This document shows, one piece after another, positions 37,559 to 62,449 of a DNA stretch of 64,000 nt. A model generated the notes under the pieces. That model was not told the DNA's origin, searched no databases, and worked only from the letters and a program-made list of their open reading frames with translations. The translations under genes and the position numbers were made by a program. Origin of the DNA: Gordionus sp. m RMFG-2023. Lineage: Eukaryota; Nematomorpha; Gordioida; Chordodea; Parachordodidae. The stretch spans positions 32,066,730 to 32,130,729 of the forward strand of contig NC_088778.1 in the NCBI RefSeq assembly GCF_954871325.1. Reading direction: 5' to 3'. Numbering within the stretch: the first letter of the stretch is position 1; each line of letters opens with the position of its first letter.

Positions 37559-37899
37559 TTAATAAAGAAATTAAGAGAAAAGTTTTATTACATTCCCATA
37601 AAAGGAAATTTTTTAATAGATAAAAATGTTTATATTGTTGTGTTTATTACATAATATAGTTAGGTAAATGTTCTTCACTTAAAAAAAAAACGATTGATAC
37701 ATTAAAAAAAGAAATAATGTTATAGATCATTTAAACAATTATTATTTTTTACTTTGTTTTTGAACAAAAATTTTAAATTTTTTTAACCCGCCAGCCCATT
37801 CTCGAAATTTTTTTACCCGCCCATCCGTTCGCCCACTTAGATGGGCTGGCGTGGGAGAGTGGGCCGAAACCCCGCTCAATGCATACCTCTAGTTTGTTG

Positions 37900-38147
37900 T
37901 TTAGCAATTGCATCTGTTTCTTTTTAACTAAGGGGGGGGGGATATTGTATAATTATTTAAAAAATTATATATAAATAAGAAATTTTAAAAAATTCATTTT
38001 TTACTTTTGGCATTTTGCCAAAAATACATGTTGTAAAAAAAATAAATAATAAATTAGATAAAAAATTTATCCCGGAAGTTTCTAGTAAGATAAGTTAACT
38101 AACATATCCTATAAGTAAATATTGTTTATGATATATATTTGTAAATA
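37900..38147. other. Spacer, nothing recognised
   Basis: A+T-rich with a G-run (gggggggg) near 37935. Confidence 0.5.
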
Positions 38148-39331
38148 ATAGTAATATATTTTAAGAGTATTATTAACATTATTAATATATGTCAATCAAT
38201 TGATAGTTGATATTTAGAAAAATAATATATATATATTGATTGTTTATCCTTATTATTATTTATATATATTGAATCGCGGATTGATTTGGGGAATATTTTT
38301 TTGTAAAAGATAAAAAAATAATGGACATATTGTTTTTTATTGATATATATAAAAATTAGATATTTGGTTCGAGATTTGATACATATTTGATAAAAATATT
38401 TATTTTGAATTGAAATAAAGATTAACCAAAAATCGAGAATAAATCTAAATTGAGAAATATTTAAGTGATAAATATTGAAATACTGTTAAATTGAGTTAAA
38501 AAGTAAATACATTTTTTGGTACCGACTGACCAGGATCTGCGAACACTTATTAAGGAAAAATAAGAAAATTAAAAAAAAAAAAATAGTGAATATTTTGTTA
38601 AGAGAATTTCCAGGAACAAGTAATTTTTGTGGGAAAAATAATATGATAAAGCCGTGGGTTTCTTATCATAACTATAACAAGATCAATGAGATAGAATCAC
38701 GACTTAAATAGTATGGAAATAGGCAGTGGCCGCCTACTAAATATGATGGGACGTTAAAAAGAACCAATGGAATTCAAGATAGGACATTAGGAGTAATAAA
38801 TACATAGATGGGAAACAAATTTAAATTACGGGAAAATGGAAGCTACAAACGAGAATTCGGCAAAGTTTGGGGTCAACCATAGTTAAAGTGACAAACAGAA
38901 GGATAAAGAAGAAGACTTATAAATGTTAAAAAATTGTTTCCGTGTTTTTTATTGGTTTTTCATGTCTTTGTTTTTTTTAAGGCTAAATAGTAATATATTT
39001 TAAGAGTATTATTAACATTATTAATATATGTCAATCAATTGATAGTTGATATTTAGAAAAATAATATATATATATTGATTGTTTATCCTTATTATTATTT
39101 ATATTTATTGAATCGCGGATTGATTTGGGGAATATTTTTTTGTAAAAGATAAAAAAATAATGGACATATTGTTTTTTTTTGATATATATATAAATTATAT
39201 ATTTGATAAAAATACTTATTTAAATTGAAATAAAGATTAACCAAAAATCGAGAATAAATATAAATTGAGAAATATTTAAGTGATGAATATTGAAATACTG
39301 TTTAATTAAGAATAAAAGTAGATACATTTTA
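38148..39331. repeat. Two 350-370 bp direct repeats around a 470-bp core
   Basis: 38148-38514 and 38984-39331 are over 90% alike (agtaatatattttaagagta, gtcaatcaattgatagttga, gaatcgcggattgatttggg, accaaaaatcgagaataaat). The unique core between them starts tggtaccgactgaccagg. This looks like the plan of a very short LTR-type element or an unequal duplication; no frame is found. If the former, it is an old non-coding fossil. Confidence 0.75.
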
Positions 39332-39365
39332 GTTTATAAATTCATATTTTAATGAATGTATGAGA

Positions 39366-39755
39366 CAGTTGCGTAGCTAGGAATTTTTCTTAGAGGGGGT
39401 CTATACATATAAAATCCTGGGGGCTTCGCTCCCAGACCCCTTTTAACGGCCTACGGCCCTTTTCCCCGGCCTTCGGCCGGGTTTATCTTAAAAATCATAA
39501 CCACATCTTCGACAATATATAATAAATATGTTTTTTAAATGCATGAATATGTTATTCTTTATAATAATACTGCCCAGAATAATTTCAATAGTAATATAAT
39601 ATCATTCCACAAACATCAAAACCAGAAAAATATAAATATTAATGGTATTTATTTGATATAAAATCACTTTCAAGTCTTTTAAACGTATACTCTAAAAAAA
39701 AATTTGTTCTGGGAGGGGTCCAAACCCGAAAACCACCCCCGAAGCTACGCCACTG
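39366..39755. mobile_element. hAT MITE (family E), perfect TSD
   Basis: Tips cagttgcgtagctagg and agctacgccactg are flanked by the perfect 8-bp direct repeat gtatgaga (39358-39365, 39756-39763). The left part holds G+C-rich inverted words (gggggcttcgctccc, ggccttcggcc) that could fold. 390 bp with no frame. Confidence 0.93.
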
Positions 39756-39809
39756 GTATGAGATAAATCATTATATATATTAAACATTTTTATAATAATA
39801 AATATATAG

Positions 39810-40365
39810 TGATAAAATAATTACCGCATGATGGAGCCTTTATAAATTTTGTAACAAAATTAAGCGATTTAACAACAAAATATGAACATAAATTTAAAAA
39901 TGATGTAAAAGTTTTTGGAAGAATAAATTAACGCGTTACCGTTACCTTTACAAAAAAGGAACGCGCGTTATCATGAAAATATAAAAGCTTATAAAAAAAG
40001 GGAGTTTATTTTATATCATGAAAAAAAAATTACTGGCCTAAAAAATATTATATTTTTAATTTTAAATTTAAACATTTATTTTCCTCTCAAAATGATGAAA
40101 TAAAATTATTTTTATACGTAACATAAGTTTAATTAATATTTGGAAATGATTAAGGGAATTCCTAATCTGGATAAACCCTCTGCCAAATCTGGAAAAAATA
40201 GGCACACAAACATTGCATCCTCTTATGACACTAGATGAGGGGTTTTAATACACAATTATTTCTTTATAACATTGTATTTTGGATAAAAACATTCTTATTT
40301 TTTAAGTATAGCAAACTATGGTTATTGCTTACAATCTCAGTGGATAAGCTTCCTTATGGACATTT
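39810..40365 (+). repeat. hAT 3' flank repeat, copy 2 (inverted)
   Basis: Reverse-complement copy of 4816-5586. It differs by lacking the tagtgctgtaaatg segment and by having a compact cgcgttaccgttacc tract. About 80-85% identity by eye. Confidence 0.72.
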
Positions 40366-40463
40366 CTTCCAAATTGCCACAAATATAGGCTTTTTAGATA
40401 TTTAATATTTTATTAATTGAAGATTTTAAAAAATCTGTAAAAACGCATTTATTTAAATGTGAT

Positions 40464-40632
40464 TAGTGTTAAATTACCTAATTTTGACCATCTCAATTAA
40501 GGCTTAGTCAGGCTAAAATTGAATTATGCCTTTAAGTTGAGTCTCTAATTGAAGATTGATTGTAATAATTATGTTAAAAACATGGCTACGCTATTTTATA
40601 GTTGACTAAAGTTAGGTAGTTTATCAACTCTG
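40464..40632. mobile_element. hAT MITE (family B), second copy
   Basis: Same family as 6604-6786 (gaccatctcaattaaggctt, aacatggctacgctatttta, gttgactaaagttaggtag). The 8-mers aatgtgat and attgtgat on its flanks match at 7 of 8. Confidence 0.82.
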
Positions 40633-40639
40633 ATTGTGA

Positions 40640-41020
40640 TAAATTAAAATTATCAGGATTATGATATTTTGTAGATGTTGGATAAAAAGTTTTTTTTGAA
40701 AAATAATCCACTGCGTAGACATGAGTATTTGTTTAATTTTAAAAAAAATTCATTTTAGAAAAAAAAGAAAATCGGAAATATATTAAACATTGTGTGTTCA
40801 TAAATTAAAAAAATTTTTTAAAAAAATATGAATGTTTTAAAAAGTTATACAGAATTATATATTTAACTCAAGATATTATATGATTATAACATTAAGATTT
40901 AATTTTACTTTTCATTATGTAAAAGATCGTTAAAGGTTTAAGAAAATTTCGGATAGGAATGTAATCATTAATCGAAAGCAAAAAAAATATATATATAAAT
41001 AAATGCTTATTCATATAAGA
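40640..41020. other. A+T-rich spacer
   Basis: Nothing recognised. Confidence 0.5.
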
Positions 41021-41216
41021 TAGATCTGCTGACCCGCCCCGGATTATAAATTATTTTTAACTATATAAGAGCCGGGGCAAAAAATAATTTTTAAAATACC
41101 CGGGCCGGCTCGTATATTTTAAAACCAAATATTTAAAATCGCTATTATTAGCTATAAAAATAAGTCATGTATATTTTAAAAAAATTCCGGGTAGAGCAAA
41201 TGGTACCTCTGCAAGT
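41021..41216. mobile_element. hAT MITE (family F, G+C-rich tips)
   Basis: Left tip tagatctgctgacccg; inner cccgggccggctcg; core tattttaaaaccaaatattt is shared with 61188-61390. The target duplication is not clear. Confidence 0.6.
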
Positions 41217-41573
41217 CTTTGACATATATTTCGTTAACCATTACTTGTGAAAAGAAGAATTTTTTTTTATATCAAGATTTTTAAATTGTTTATTTTAATT
41301 ATATGTAAAAATGAGTTTTATTATATCATTAGGTGTAGTATGTTATTCGGCGGATCACAAGTTATACAATAATGTAAATGTTAGTAATTTTAATGTTCAA
41401 AATAATAATAATAGCTAGGAATGTCTATGAGCATTATCTAAACTTAGCACAAAGATTGATTGACGATTATAAACAAAATATGTAAAATAGATTTTTACAA
41501 TAAAAAGTTAGGGTAGCTCCTTGGGTTAGGAGGCTTCCATGTAATTATTGGATTTATGAATGGTGATGGAAAG

Positions 41574-41930
41574 TAGAGATGCAGGCCCGGCCCGTACCCT
41601 ACCCGAACGAGCTTTAAGTTTGGTTCGGGCCTAATATTTTTAAGAAATTCTGGCCGGGTCTTAGAAATTTTTTAAAATATCTAAATTTATCAATTATATG
41701 TTGAATTTTTTATGTAAAATAAAAATATGTGATTTTAGTTACAGAAAGTAGACGACAAATAACATATATCGTTTATTACGAGTAATCATAAAAATGAATT
41801 TCTATATTTAAATAAATTCGGGTCGTGCCAACATGATTTTATTAAAAAAATCTCGGGTTCGGGCCTAGCAAAACTTTATAAAATAAATTTTGGGTCGGGC
41901 TTGAAAAATTAGGCCCTATGCAGATCACTA
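41574..41930. mobile_element. hAT MITE (family F), perfect TSD
   Basis: Tips tagagatgcaggcccggcc and ggccctatgcagatcacta are flanked by the perfect 8-bp direct repeat atggaaag (41566-41573, 41931-41938). Subterminal gggtcgggc/gggttcgggc words are inverted between arms. 357 bp, non-coding. Confidence 0.93.
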
Positions 41931-41938
41931 ATGGAAAG

Positions 41939-42194
41939 CCTTTGTCTTAGATAAAAACCTTCCCTGGGTTCATTGGTAATTTTACTGATGCGAACAGAGT
42001 TCTTTGAAGTGGTTAAAGCTCGGCCAGCAAATGTGGCTAATATAGAGAAGATTATAGTTATATATTTTAGACAGCTCTTTGATATCAAAGATGTTTGTGT
42101 TAAGATTTGTAGGGACAAGGGATCTCTACGGATTGAAAAAGACTTAGTTTTTTAATATATTGCATCATTTTTACATATAGTAAAATATATATAA
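41939..42194. other. Spacer between two MITEs, weak open frames
   Basis: Frames of 60 and 69 codons overlap on opposite strands at 41909-42155. Base content is more even than its surroundings. The plus frame (for example EFFEVVKARPANVANIEKII) matches nothing I know. Confidence 0.3.
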
Positions 42195-42540
42195 ACTCTA
42201 GCATGCAATCCTCTACATCATCGGGCCTATTTTTCAAGCCCAGTCCGAACCCGGATATTTTTAAGAAAATTTTATGCCTACCCGGATTTATTTAAATATA
42301 GAAAATTAACTTTTTAAAAATTTTTTATTTACTCAAAATAAAATATATATATCATGTGCCGTCTAGTTTCTTCAAATAAAATCTATTTTTATTTTACTTA
42401 AACTATTCAACATAAAATTGATGAATTTAAGAATATATTCTAAAAAAATTCCCAAAGCCTAACCTGATCTCGATTTTTTTTTAAAATATGGACCCGATCT
42501 GGAGCCCGTTCGGGCCGGGCCTACTTTTGCAGATCTCTTG
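42195..42540. mobile_element. hAT MITE (family F), inverted relative to 41574-41930
   Basis: Reads as the reverse complement of the 41574 copy: cgggcctatttttcaagccc at one end, gtgccgtctagtttc in the middle, and ttcgggccgggcc then gcagatctct at the other. Confidence 0.75.
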
Positions 42541-42844
42541 TTTATATAACATTATACAATTTGAGCAATTTATGTTAATATTCTATGATGGGGAATCAGT
42601 GGAACTGTGGAGAAACCAAAGATTTTCTACAAAAAATAAAATTTTATATGTTAATAATTTATAATGTCAAGGAATAAATTAGATCATACGTCCCGCATAA
42701 ATTTAGGAGACACAGAAGCAAAACCAATTTTAAGATGGTTGGGCAAACTTATTATGAATTTTTTTTTGTGTTGAAAAATAACCTAATCCCGAATTGAATC
42801 CATTATATTAATTTTATATTTAAAAAAATATAGATTATGTAGTA

Positions 42845-43055
42845 GGAAATTATTATCAGATTTGCAAGCCAGGCCTGGATCATATTTCGAATTTTTTAAG
42901 ATATATCTATAGCGGGTTTAAAAAAAATACCCAAGTCAGGGCCCGAATAGCCATTTGCTAACTTTAAAAAATTTAATATAAATAATTGTTAAAGATAAAA
43001 AAATCCGGGTAAAACCTGAAAATATAAAACCCAGACCGGACCTAAAAAAATTATT
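42845..43055. mobile_element. hAT MITE (family F), diverged
   Basis: Left part gatttgcaagccaggcctgg; inner words gggcccgaat and aaaacccagaccgga. The ends are eroded. Confidence 0.5.
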
Positions 43056-45701
43056 TTTTTAAAATAAATTCTGTGATAATTATACTATTCCAAAAAGAAT
43101 AGTATAATTTTTTTAGGGTCTTACTAAGAATTTTCATTTTTAGATCTTGGAAAATAACCCCGCATTCACAGATGGCACGATGAAGTATACAAAAAATTAA
43201 AGTTAAAATTGTTATATTTATATCATATTTTGTACACTTAACTGGCGAATTCGCGCTAAACGCAGGGTAATGTAACAAGGCAAGACCGCACAAAAAACTG
43301 TAGAGAACCGAAATATTTAAAGCTCGAGCTAATCTCTAGTCCAATTTCGTGATCTAAAATCTTTTTAAAATTAGACTCCGTAAATACGCTATGGGCGTAA
43401 CTTGACGCTAGGGTCAAACTATATTATATCCTTTAACCCCAAATTTATTATTATCCATTGTAGGTATATAAAGTAATATTCCCCATTTCCAGTCTCACTC
43501 CTCAGTCAAAAAAAAAATGATTTCAAAATCGTATTTAAAATTTGTAGCCGTGGATAATGTTCCTAGTGGAGTTACGGGTGGACTTAGCCGCAACTCGATT
43601 CGAGTTCGCTTTTAGCAACTTTTACCGTACCTTCTAGAATTATTCAAACGACGCGCCTTTATAAAAAAAAATCATAAATTATTATTTTAATTACGAACAT
43701 TAATTTTCTTTTAATTAATCATTATATATAAAAAAAAATATGGTCATTTTTATTTTTGTAAATTTAAAAAAAAAATAAAATATAAAAAAAATAAATCTAA
43801 AATTTCTAAAAAAAAAAAAATAGTGAGAAAAGGGAAGAGAGGGATAAAAATGGCGCGAAAAAAAATGTCATTTTTTTCATCTTTTATTGATTTCGTGATT
43901 TTGTTCGACGAAGAAATTTTGAACTGCATTGGTGTAGGATGACCTCATATCTTGAATTAATTTTTATTTATTTTTTTTAATCGAATATAAATATATAATT
44001 TACAAAAGTTCGCGCTAAATAAAGGTATAATTGGGTAATGGCTAAATGTCGACTGATTCGGCTCAATTTTCAGTCGCTTGCCGGGGAAAAATGAAGCATA
44101 TGACATAATACAAAAATTAGTCGTTTCATGAAGAGATGATCATTAAAATATTTTAAGTGATATCATAAATTTCAGAAGTAAAAGCGGCGTATAGCCAAAA
44201 TATGTAAGAAACCAGTAACTTTCATAAAAAACAATCAAATTTCGGGCTCAAGTTGTTGTAATGGGCTTTGTTCACTTTTAATAATTAAGAGAAATGTCTA
44301 AGAAATCAGATTGAAGATCTCGAGAACCAGAAAATTGGTAAGAGTGTATCACAACCTAAGATTGATTAAAAAATGTTATAGAAAATAAGATTGAATATAA
44401 ATTAAAACAAGGTTCTGCCACTGGAGAGCGAAACATTAATTAAAGAATTTTAAAAAATAATTTAATATACATACATATTTTATCCTAAACAACATTTATT
44501 TGAATTTGACCATATTTGACTTGTCAAATATGGGTCAATTGACTGAATCTTATTTGACCGTAGTTTTCGGCTAAAAACTAGGTTTAGCAGACTAAAAATC
44601 GGGCTTAAACCGCTAAAAATATATTAATTTTACCCAACTATACTAAAAAAATGTAGAAACGGACTAGTAGACCCCACCGCGTACCCTACCCGAACTGGGT
44701 TTGCGGTGGTTCGAGTTTAATATTTTTTTTTAAAAAAAATCCGGATGTATATGGCAACTGAGCCAATCTCTGTTAGAAAGTATCGTTAATAGTAACGACA
44801 TTCCTTAAGAAGTAGTAGGAAAAGACATTCTAAAAAAAATTTTTTTTAATAATGGGACCATTTTAGAAAAAAATAAAAATAATTTAATTTAAGGCACAAT
44901 TTTTGGATTAAACATCTGACAAAATTATTAATTATTTTCAAATAATTTACAAACACTTTTTTGCCAAAATTTCATAATGGACAAGACTAAAGTAGTGTTA
45001 AAAGAGATTCAATAGGACGACGAGAAAACTAGATGATTCATTTTGTATAAGTAGCTCAACTTTCGGGTAATAACGCGAGATGTTGATCCTTAATTTTCCA
45101 GCACCATGAATTTATTTCACAGTTGATTGCAAAAAAGATGGCTCACATTATAGGTGCTAATTCCGAAATATCTTACGCGATTAATATCAGATAAATGACA
45201 TCAAAATTGACACGTTTTGTCTTTATAAAAAAAAACTAATATAAACTTCCTGGAGTAATACAACTAACATATATTGGCATATGTCTATCACCCGTGTTTT
45301 AATTACGAGGCATTCAAAAAGTTTGATAAAAAACCCTTAAAACGGATTTGAAAGACAGGATTTCAGGGACGTGTACAATCCTAAAAAATTTCGGTAATTG
45401 TAAGTGAAACTAATAATATGACTCACAGGAATAAATGTAATTTTCAATCAGAGGTCCACAACAGGTGTTTTTTTATAATTTTTTGGGGGAAATTGGAGTT
45501 ATAATTATCAAAATAAATCAAAGCTAAATCAACCAATCAAATAATATTATAACATTGGGCACGCGTGTTAAACAAAATTTTTTGATTGGACCTGCAAGGT
45601 GAATTTTTTCAAAAAAAAATTTAACCAATAGGCGAGTATTAGGTTAGGTTACATCCTCCCGACCCTTCCTTCCAAAATATTTCGGATATTTTTGAACAAC
45701 T
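43056..45701. other. Region beyond the CARM1 3' end, no gene seen
   Basis: It holds a perfect short hairpin (attatactattcc...gaatagtataat, about 43078-43112), a second one near 44510-44540 (ttgaccatatttgac/gtcaaatatgggtcaa) and a family F scrap near 44660-44740. The CARM1 3' UTR must lie in its right part, but I could not place a poly(A) signal. Confidence 0.5.
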
Positions 45702-59317
<13,616 letters not shown>

Positions 59318-60726
59318 AACTTAAAATATTAAGAAAATCAAAACATTATGAATGAATGTGGATTAATTAGAGAATTCTAAGTTGACTTATAGCAAACTCG
59401 ATAAACTATATCAATTATTTTTATATCTAACATTTATATTATAAAGACTACTAGAGCAAAGCCAGATAAAACAGCGGCCTAAGATAGATGAAAATTTTAC
59501 AGAGGGCCAGGTCAAAAAATATAGGCAGAAAAACAATAATTTATTAAATAACTGGGTATATAATCTTTAATTTTTTTTGGTTTACCCGGACCTAAATCTG
59601 ATCTATAATTTTGATGAACCTGAACCAAAAAGATATAAACCTAACAAATTAAACTCCATCTTAAATATGCAATACATAATATTATTTATACATTTTAAAA
59701 AGATGATATTTAAAAGGTAATAATAATATTTTATTTCATTGCTATCTCACTTTTATCATATTTATCTCCCCGGGCCTTAGCATTTTATTAATTTTTTATA
59801 TATTTAATAATAATTAATCTACAGCACATGTCTATCAAAATACTTTATTACAAAAAGAATATTATAATCTTTTTCATTTTCTTAACAAAATTAAAAGATA
59901 CTTTATTATATTTTTATTAATTTTTTTGTGGATATAATTTATTATTATTCTTTCTCTCAGGCCTAACTATTTTAAAATATGTGTAAAATTTACAGTACAA
60001 CAAAAATACCTGAGAAAATCTAAAACTTTAATCAAGATAAATTATTTTACTATAGATCGATTCATTCATTAAATTCATAAAAGGGAATGATCTATACAAC
60101 GAACAAAATTTATTAAAATACAATGTTTATTTTTCAATATAATTAATGGAATCATATCACCGATCTACTATATAAATCCCCCCAAGGATGGGACACCTAG
60201 TTGAGTTTAGGAAAAATAAAGAACTCAAACTATCTCTTTGTGATACACGCACTGAACGGACTAGGCGACAGAAACTACTCGAATGCATCAAAATTTTTAT
60301 TATATAATGATAAAATTACAACGCTATCTAATATTATAGTGAAACAAAAAAAAAATTTATAACGTTTAAAGCTATATATCATTACCTTATTAAACTTATG
60401 AGTTAGCTGTAATTTTCACGAGTTTAAATAAAATTAATGTGGATTCTTATATAAATAAATATATATTTGATGGACGCGTTTAATTAATATTCATCCTTGA
60501 CTAAGATAAATTAAGTAAAACATAAAAAAATTTCATATGTGAGTTTTACTTCAGTCCATACCATATTAATAAATGATATTGAACTTGAAATGCCTATATA
60601 AAATTTCGAATGAATATTTAGATTTGGCAGCTTTCGCCAAATTAAACATAAGTGGATTTAAATCAAGTTATTTTATTGATGACGGATGTTAACTTTTATT
60701 TCTCTCTATAAAAAAATATTAAAAAA
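59318..60726. other. Upstream of CARM1, no gene seen
   Basis: It should hold the CARM1 promoter and 5' UTR; no clear TATA or initiator can be singled out in such A+T-rich DNA. A family F-like scrap lies at about 59450-59650 (acagcggcctaaga, tttacccggacctaaatctg). Confidence 0.5.
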
Positions 60727-61202
60727 CAGAGACCTGCAAGCCTGGCTTGGGCTGTACCGATCGGGCCATATTTGAGAGAATGGGCCTTAATTTTTTGACC
60801 AAGCCCAACCTAACAGTAAATAAATTTTTTTGGCCTATGCCCAGCCCATATTTAATGTTAAAAAAATTCTTAAGTCCATAATAAGTATCACAAAAGTTTC
60901 CTGAGCCCTAGCCCAAACCCATACACAAATTTAATTTTTTTTAATTTAATTAAAATTAACAAAATTTAAATATATTTAGGCAATCATTTTGTTTACACTA
61001 CTGAAATTTATTATTATTAGAAGAAAAAAAGTCAATATTTCATTAAAGTAGCAACTGTTTTAAATAATCTAAATTTAATAATTTTAGGCCCAAGCCCATT
61101 AAAAAAATTTTTTAAAACACAGGCCCGGCCCAGCCCAGCCCTACTAGAAAATATAATATTAGCTGGTATTGGCATGCAGGGGCCAGCCCATGAAGATCTC
61201 TG
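60727..61202. mobile_element. hAT MITE (family F), long copy
   Basis: Left tip cagagacctgcaagcctgg; right end ccagcccatgaagatctctg; inner gggccttaat, gcccagcccat and cccggcccagcccagcccta words. No clean 8-bp flanks. Confidence 0.65.
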
Positions 61203-61390
61203 TCATATTTTAATTTTTTAAATATAGCCAGGCCGAGCTAGGCCTGAAAATTTTTTAAAAAAAATATTCAGGCCATATATTTTAAAACCAAATATTTGAT
61301 ATCACAATTACTAGCTATTCAAAAATAATTATAATATATTTTTAAAAAAAATAAATCTAGGCTGGATATTATTTTGTGGATGTCTTTATA
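61188..61390. mobile_element. hAT MITE (family F), abutting copy
   Basis: gaagatctctgtcatatttt, then atagccaggccgagctaggc and tattttaaaaccaaatattt, shared with 41021-41216. It overlaps the right end of the preceding copy, so the two are joined or nested. Confidence 0.55.
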
Positions 61391-61903
61391 TGATGGCATT
61401 TAATTCAGGATGCAACTTAGATGGGGATGCCATAATGTGTAATAAAAATAAATAATATAACTAAATGAGCATGTAGATTTTCCTACAATTTAATTCAAAT
61501 GATGATAAATAAATTAACAGGAGTTAATTCGAGTGCTGCTTATAACAAACCTCAGTAGAAAATACTATACTTGGTAAAATAAAAAAATTAAGAAACAAAC
61601 AATAATGCCAAACAGTCAGGATAACCAGTTAGTAATACTACAAATTAAAAAAATAAGGTTATACGTGATTATGAAATTTTTAAACAAAAATATAACTGAT
61701 TGTCAAGAAAATAAAATAGATAAGATTCTTTTGAAAATATTGAAAATAAAGTATCTTCAATACAGTTACAAGTATCTTATTAAAAATGTGAAAGATAGTG
61801 AGTACATGAAAAAAAGTCTTTTGTATCTTAGTTACAATTTTATTCTGTACTGCACAACTCTACAATAATTGAAAGTTGTATACAATTTATATAAAAATAA
61901 ACA
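61391..61903 (+). other. Spacer with an 87-codon open frame (61605-61868)
   Basis: The frame starts MPNSQDNQLVILQIKKIRLY and is Lys/Ile/Tyr-rich (QYSYKYLIKNVKDSEYMKKS). An aataaa lies about 30 bp after its stop. It has no known motif; it could be a small gene or chance in low-GC DNA. Confidence 0.25.
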
Positions 61904-62138
61904 TTAAAATGATTTTTGAGATTCTGAGTAATATTGGATCATAATTTCAAGGTCTTTGCAAAGAAGAATAACAGAAGTGTACATGAACCAAATATAAACT
62001 TTAGCATATATTTTTAGAGCTCTGTGATATATCTGCACTACAGTAGATTTGTTGTCTAGAAAAATTCTTTCTTTATGCACATAACAGCAATTATTATTTT
62101 TAAAGATAATACCAGAGCCTTGGCATGTAGGAGAATAG
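61904..62138 (-). CDS. Possible terminal exon of an unknown gene
   Basis: After an acceptor-like ctaataacag the minus strand stays open for 77 codons to TAA at 61904-61906: SPTCQGSGIIFKNNNCCYVH, STVVQIYHRALKIYAKVYIW, LLCKDLEIMIQYYSESQKSF. G+C is a little higher than around it, and it lies about 310 bp beyond the ATP5F1D stop on the same strand. An upstream mini-exon near 62190-62240 (NIQYLIREIGS) is possible, but its donor phase does not fit this frame. I recognise no family. Confidence 0.25.
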
Positions 62139-62449
62139 CTGTTATTAGATAATGTTTATAGAAAGTTCAGGATTTAAAAAAATTTTATAGTTACAAATAC
62201 CACTTCCAATTTCTCTGATCAAATATTGAATATTAAATAATCCTGACAATTATTTTGAGGATGGCTTTAAAATTTAATGATGGTTAATGCAATATTTTTC
62301 ATGCTATATTCTAGTTGCTACTAGAAAAATTCAATTATTTTATTACCTCTAAGCAATTACAAATAAATGTCATTTGAATTAAATATAAGCTTCATATTTC
62401 AATAAAAACATATTCTTCCATATATAATATCCAAAAATACAAACAATAA

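Larger units (their letters stand above)
36129..37891 (-). mobile_element. hAT element with 7/8 TSD, carrying a nested retroelement piece
   Basis: Flanking 8-mers gttcgttg (36121-36128) and gtttgttg (37892-37899) match at 7 of 8. Tips are tagaattctgaa on the left and, inverted, tagaggtatgca on the right. Subterminal G+C-rich cgcccat/cccgcc words occur at both ends (36165-36300 and 37785-37880). Its only transposase sequence is the C-terminal hATC domain at 37292-37558. The rest of the gene is gone, and a retroelement fragment fills 36640-37299. Confidence 0.75.

Noticed and set aside
43051-43293. 80-codon minus-strand frame
   Set aside because: No motif; it overlaps a hairpin and a MITE edge and looks like chance.
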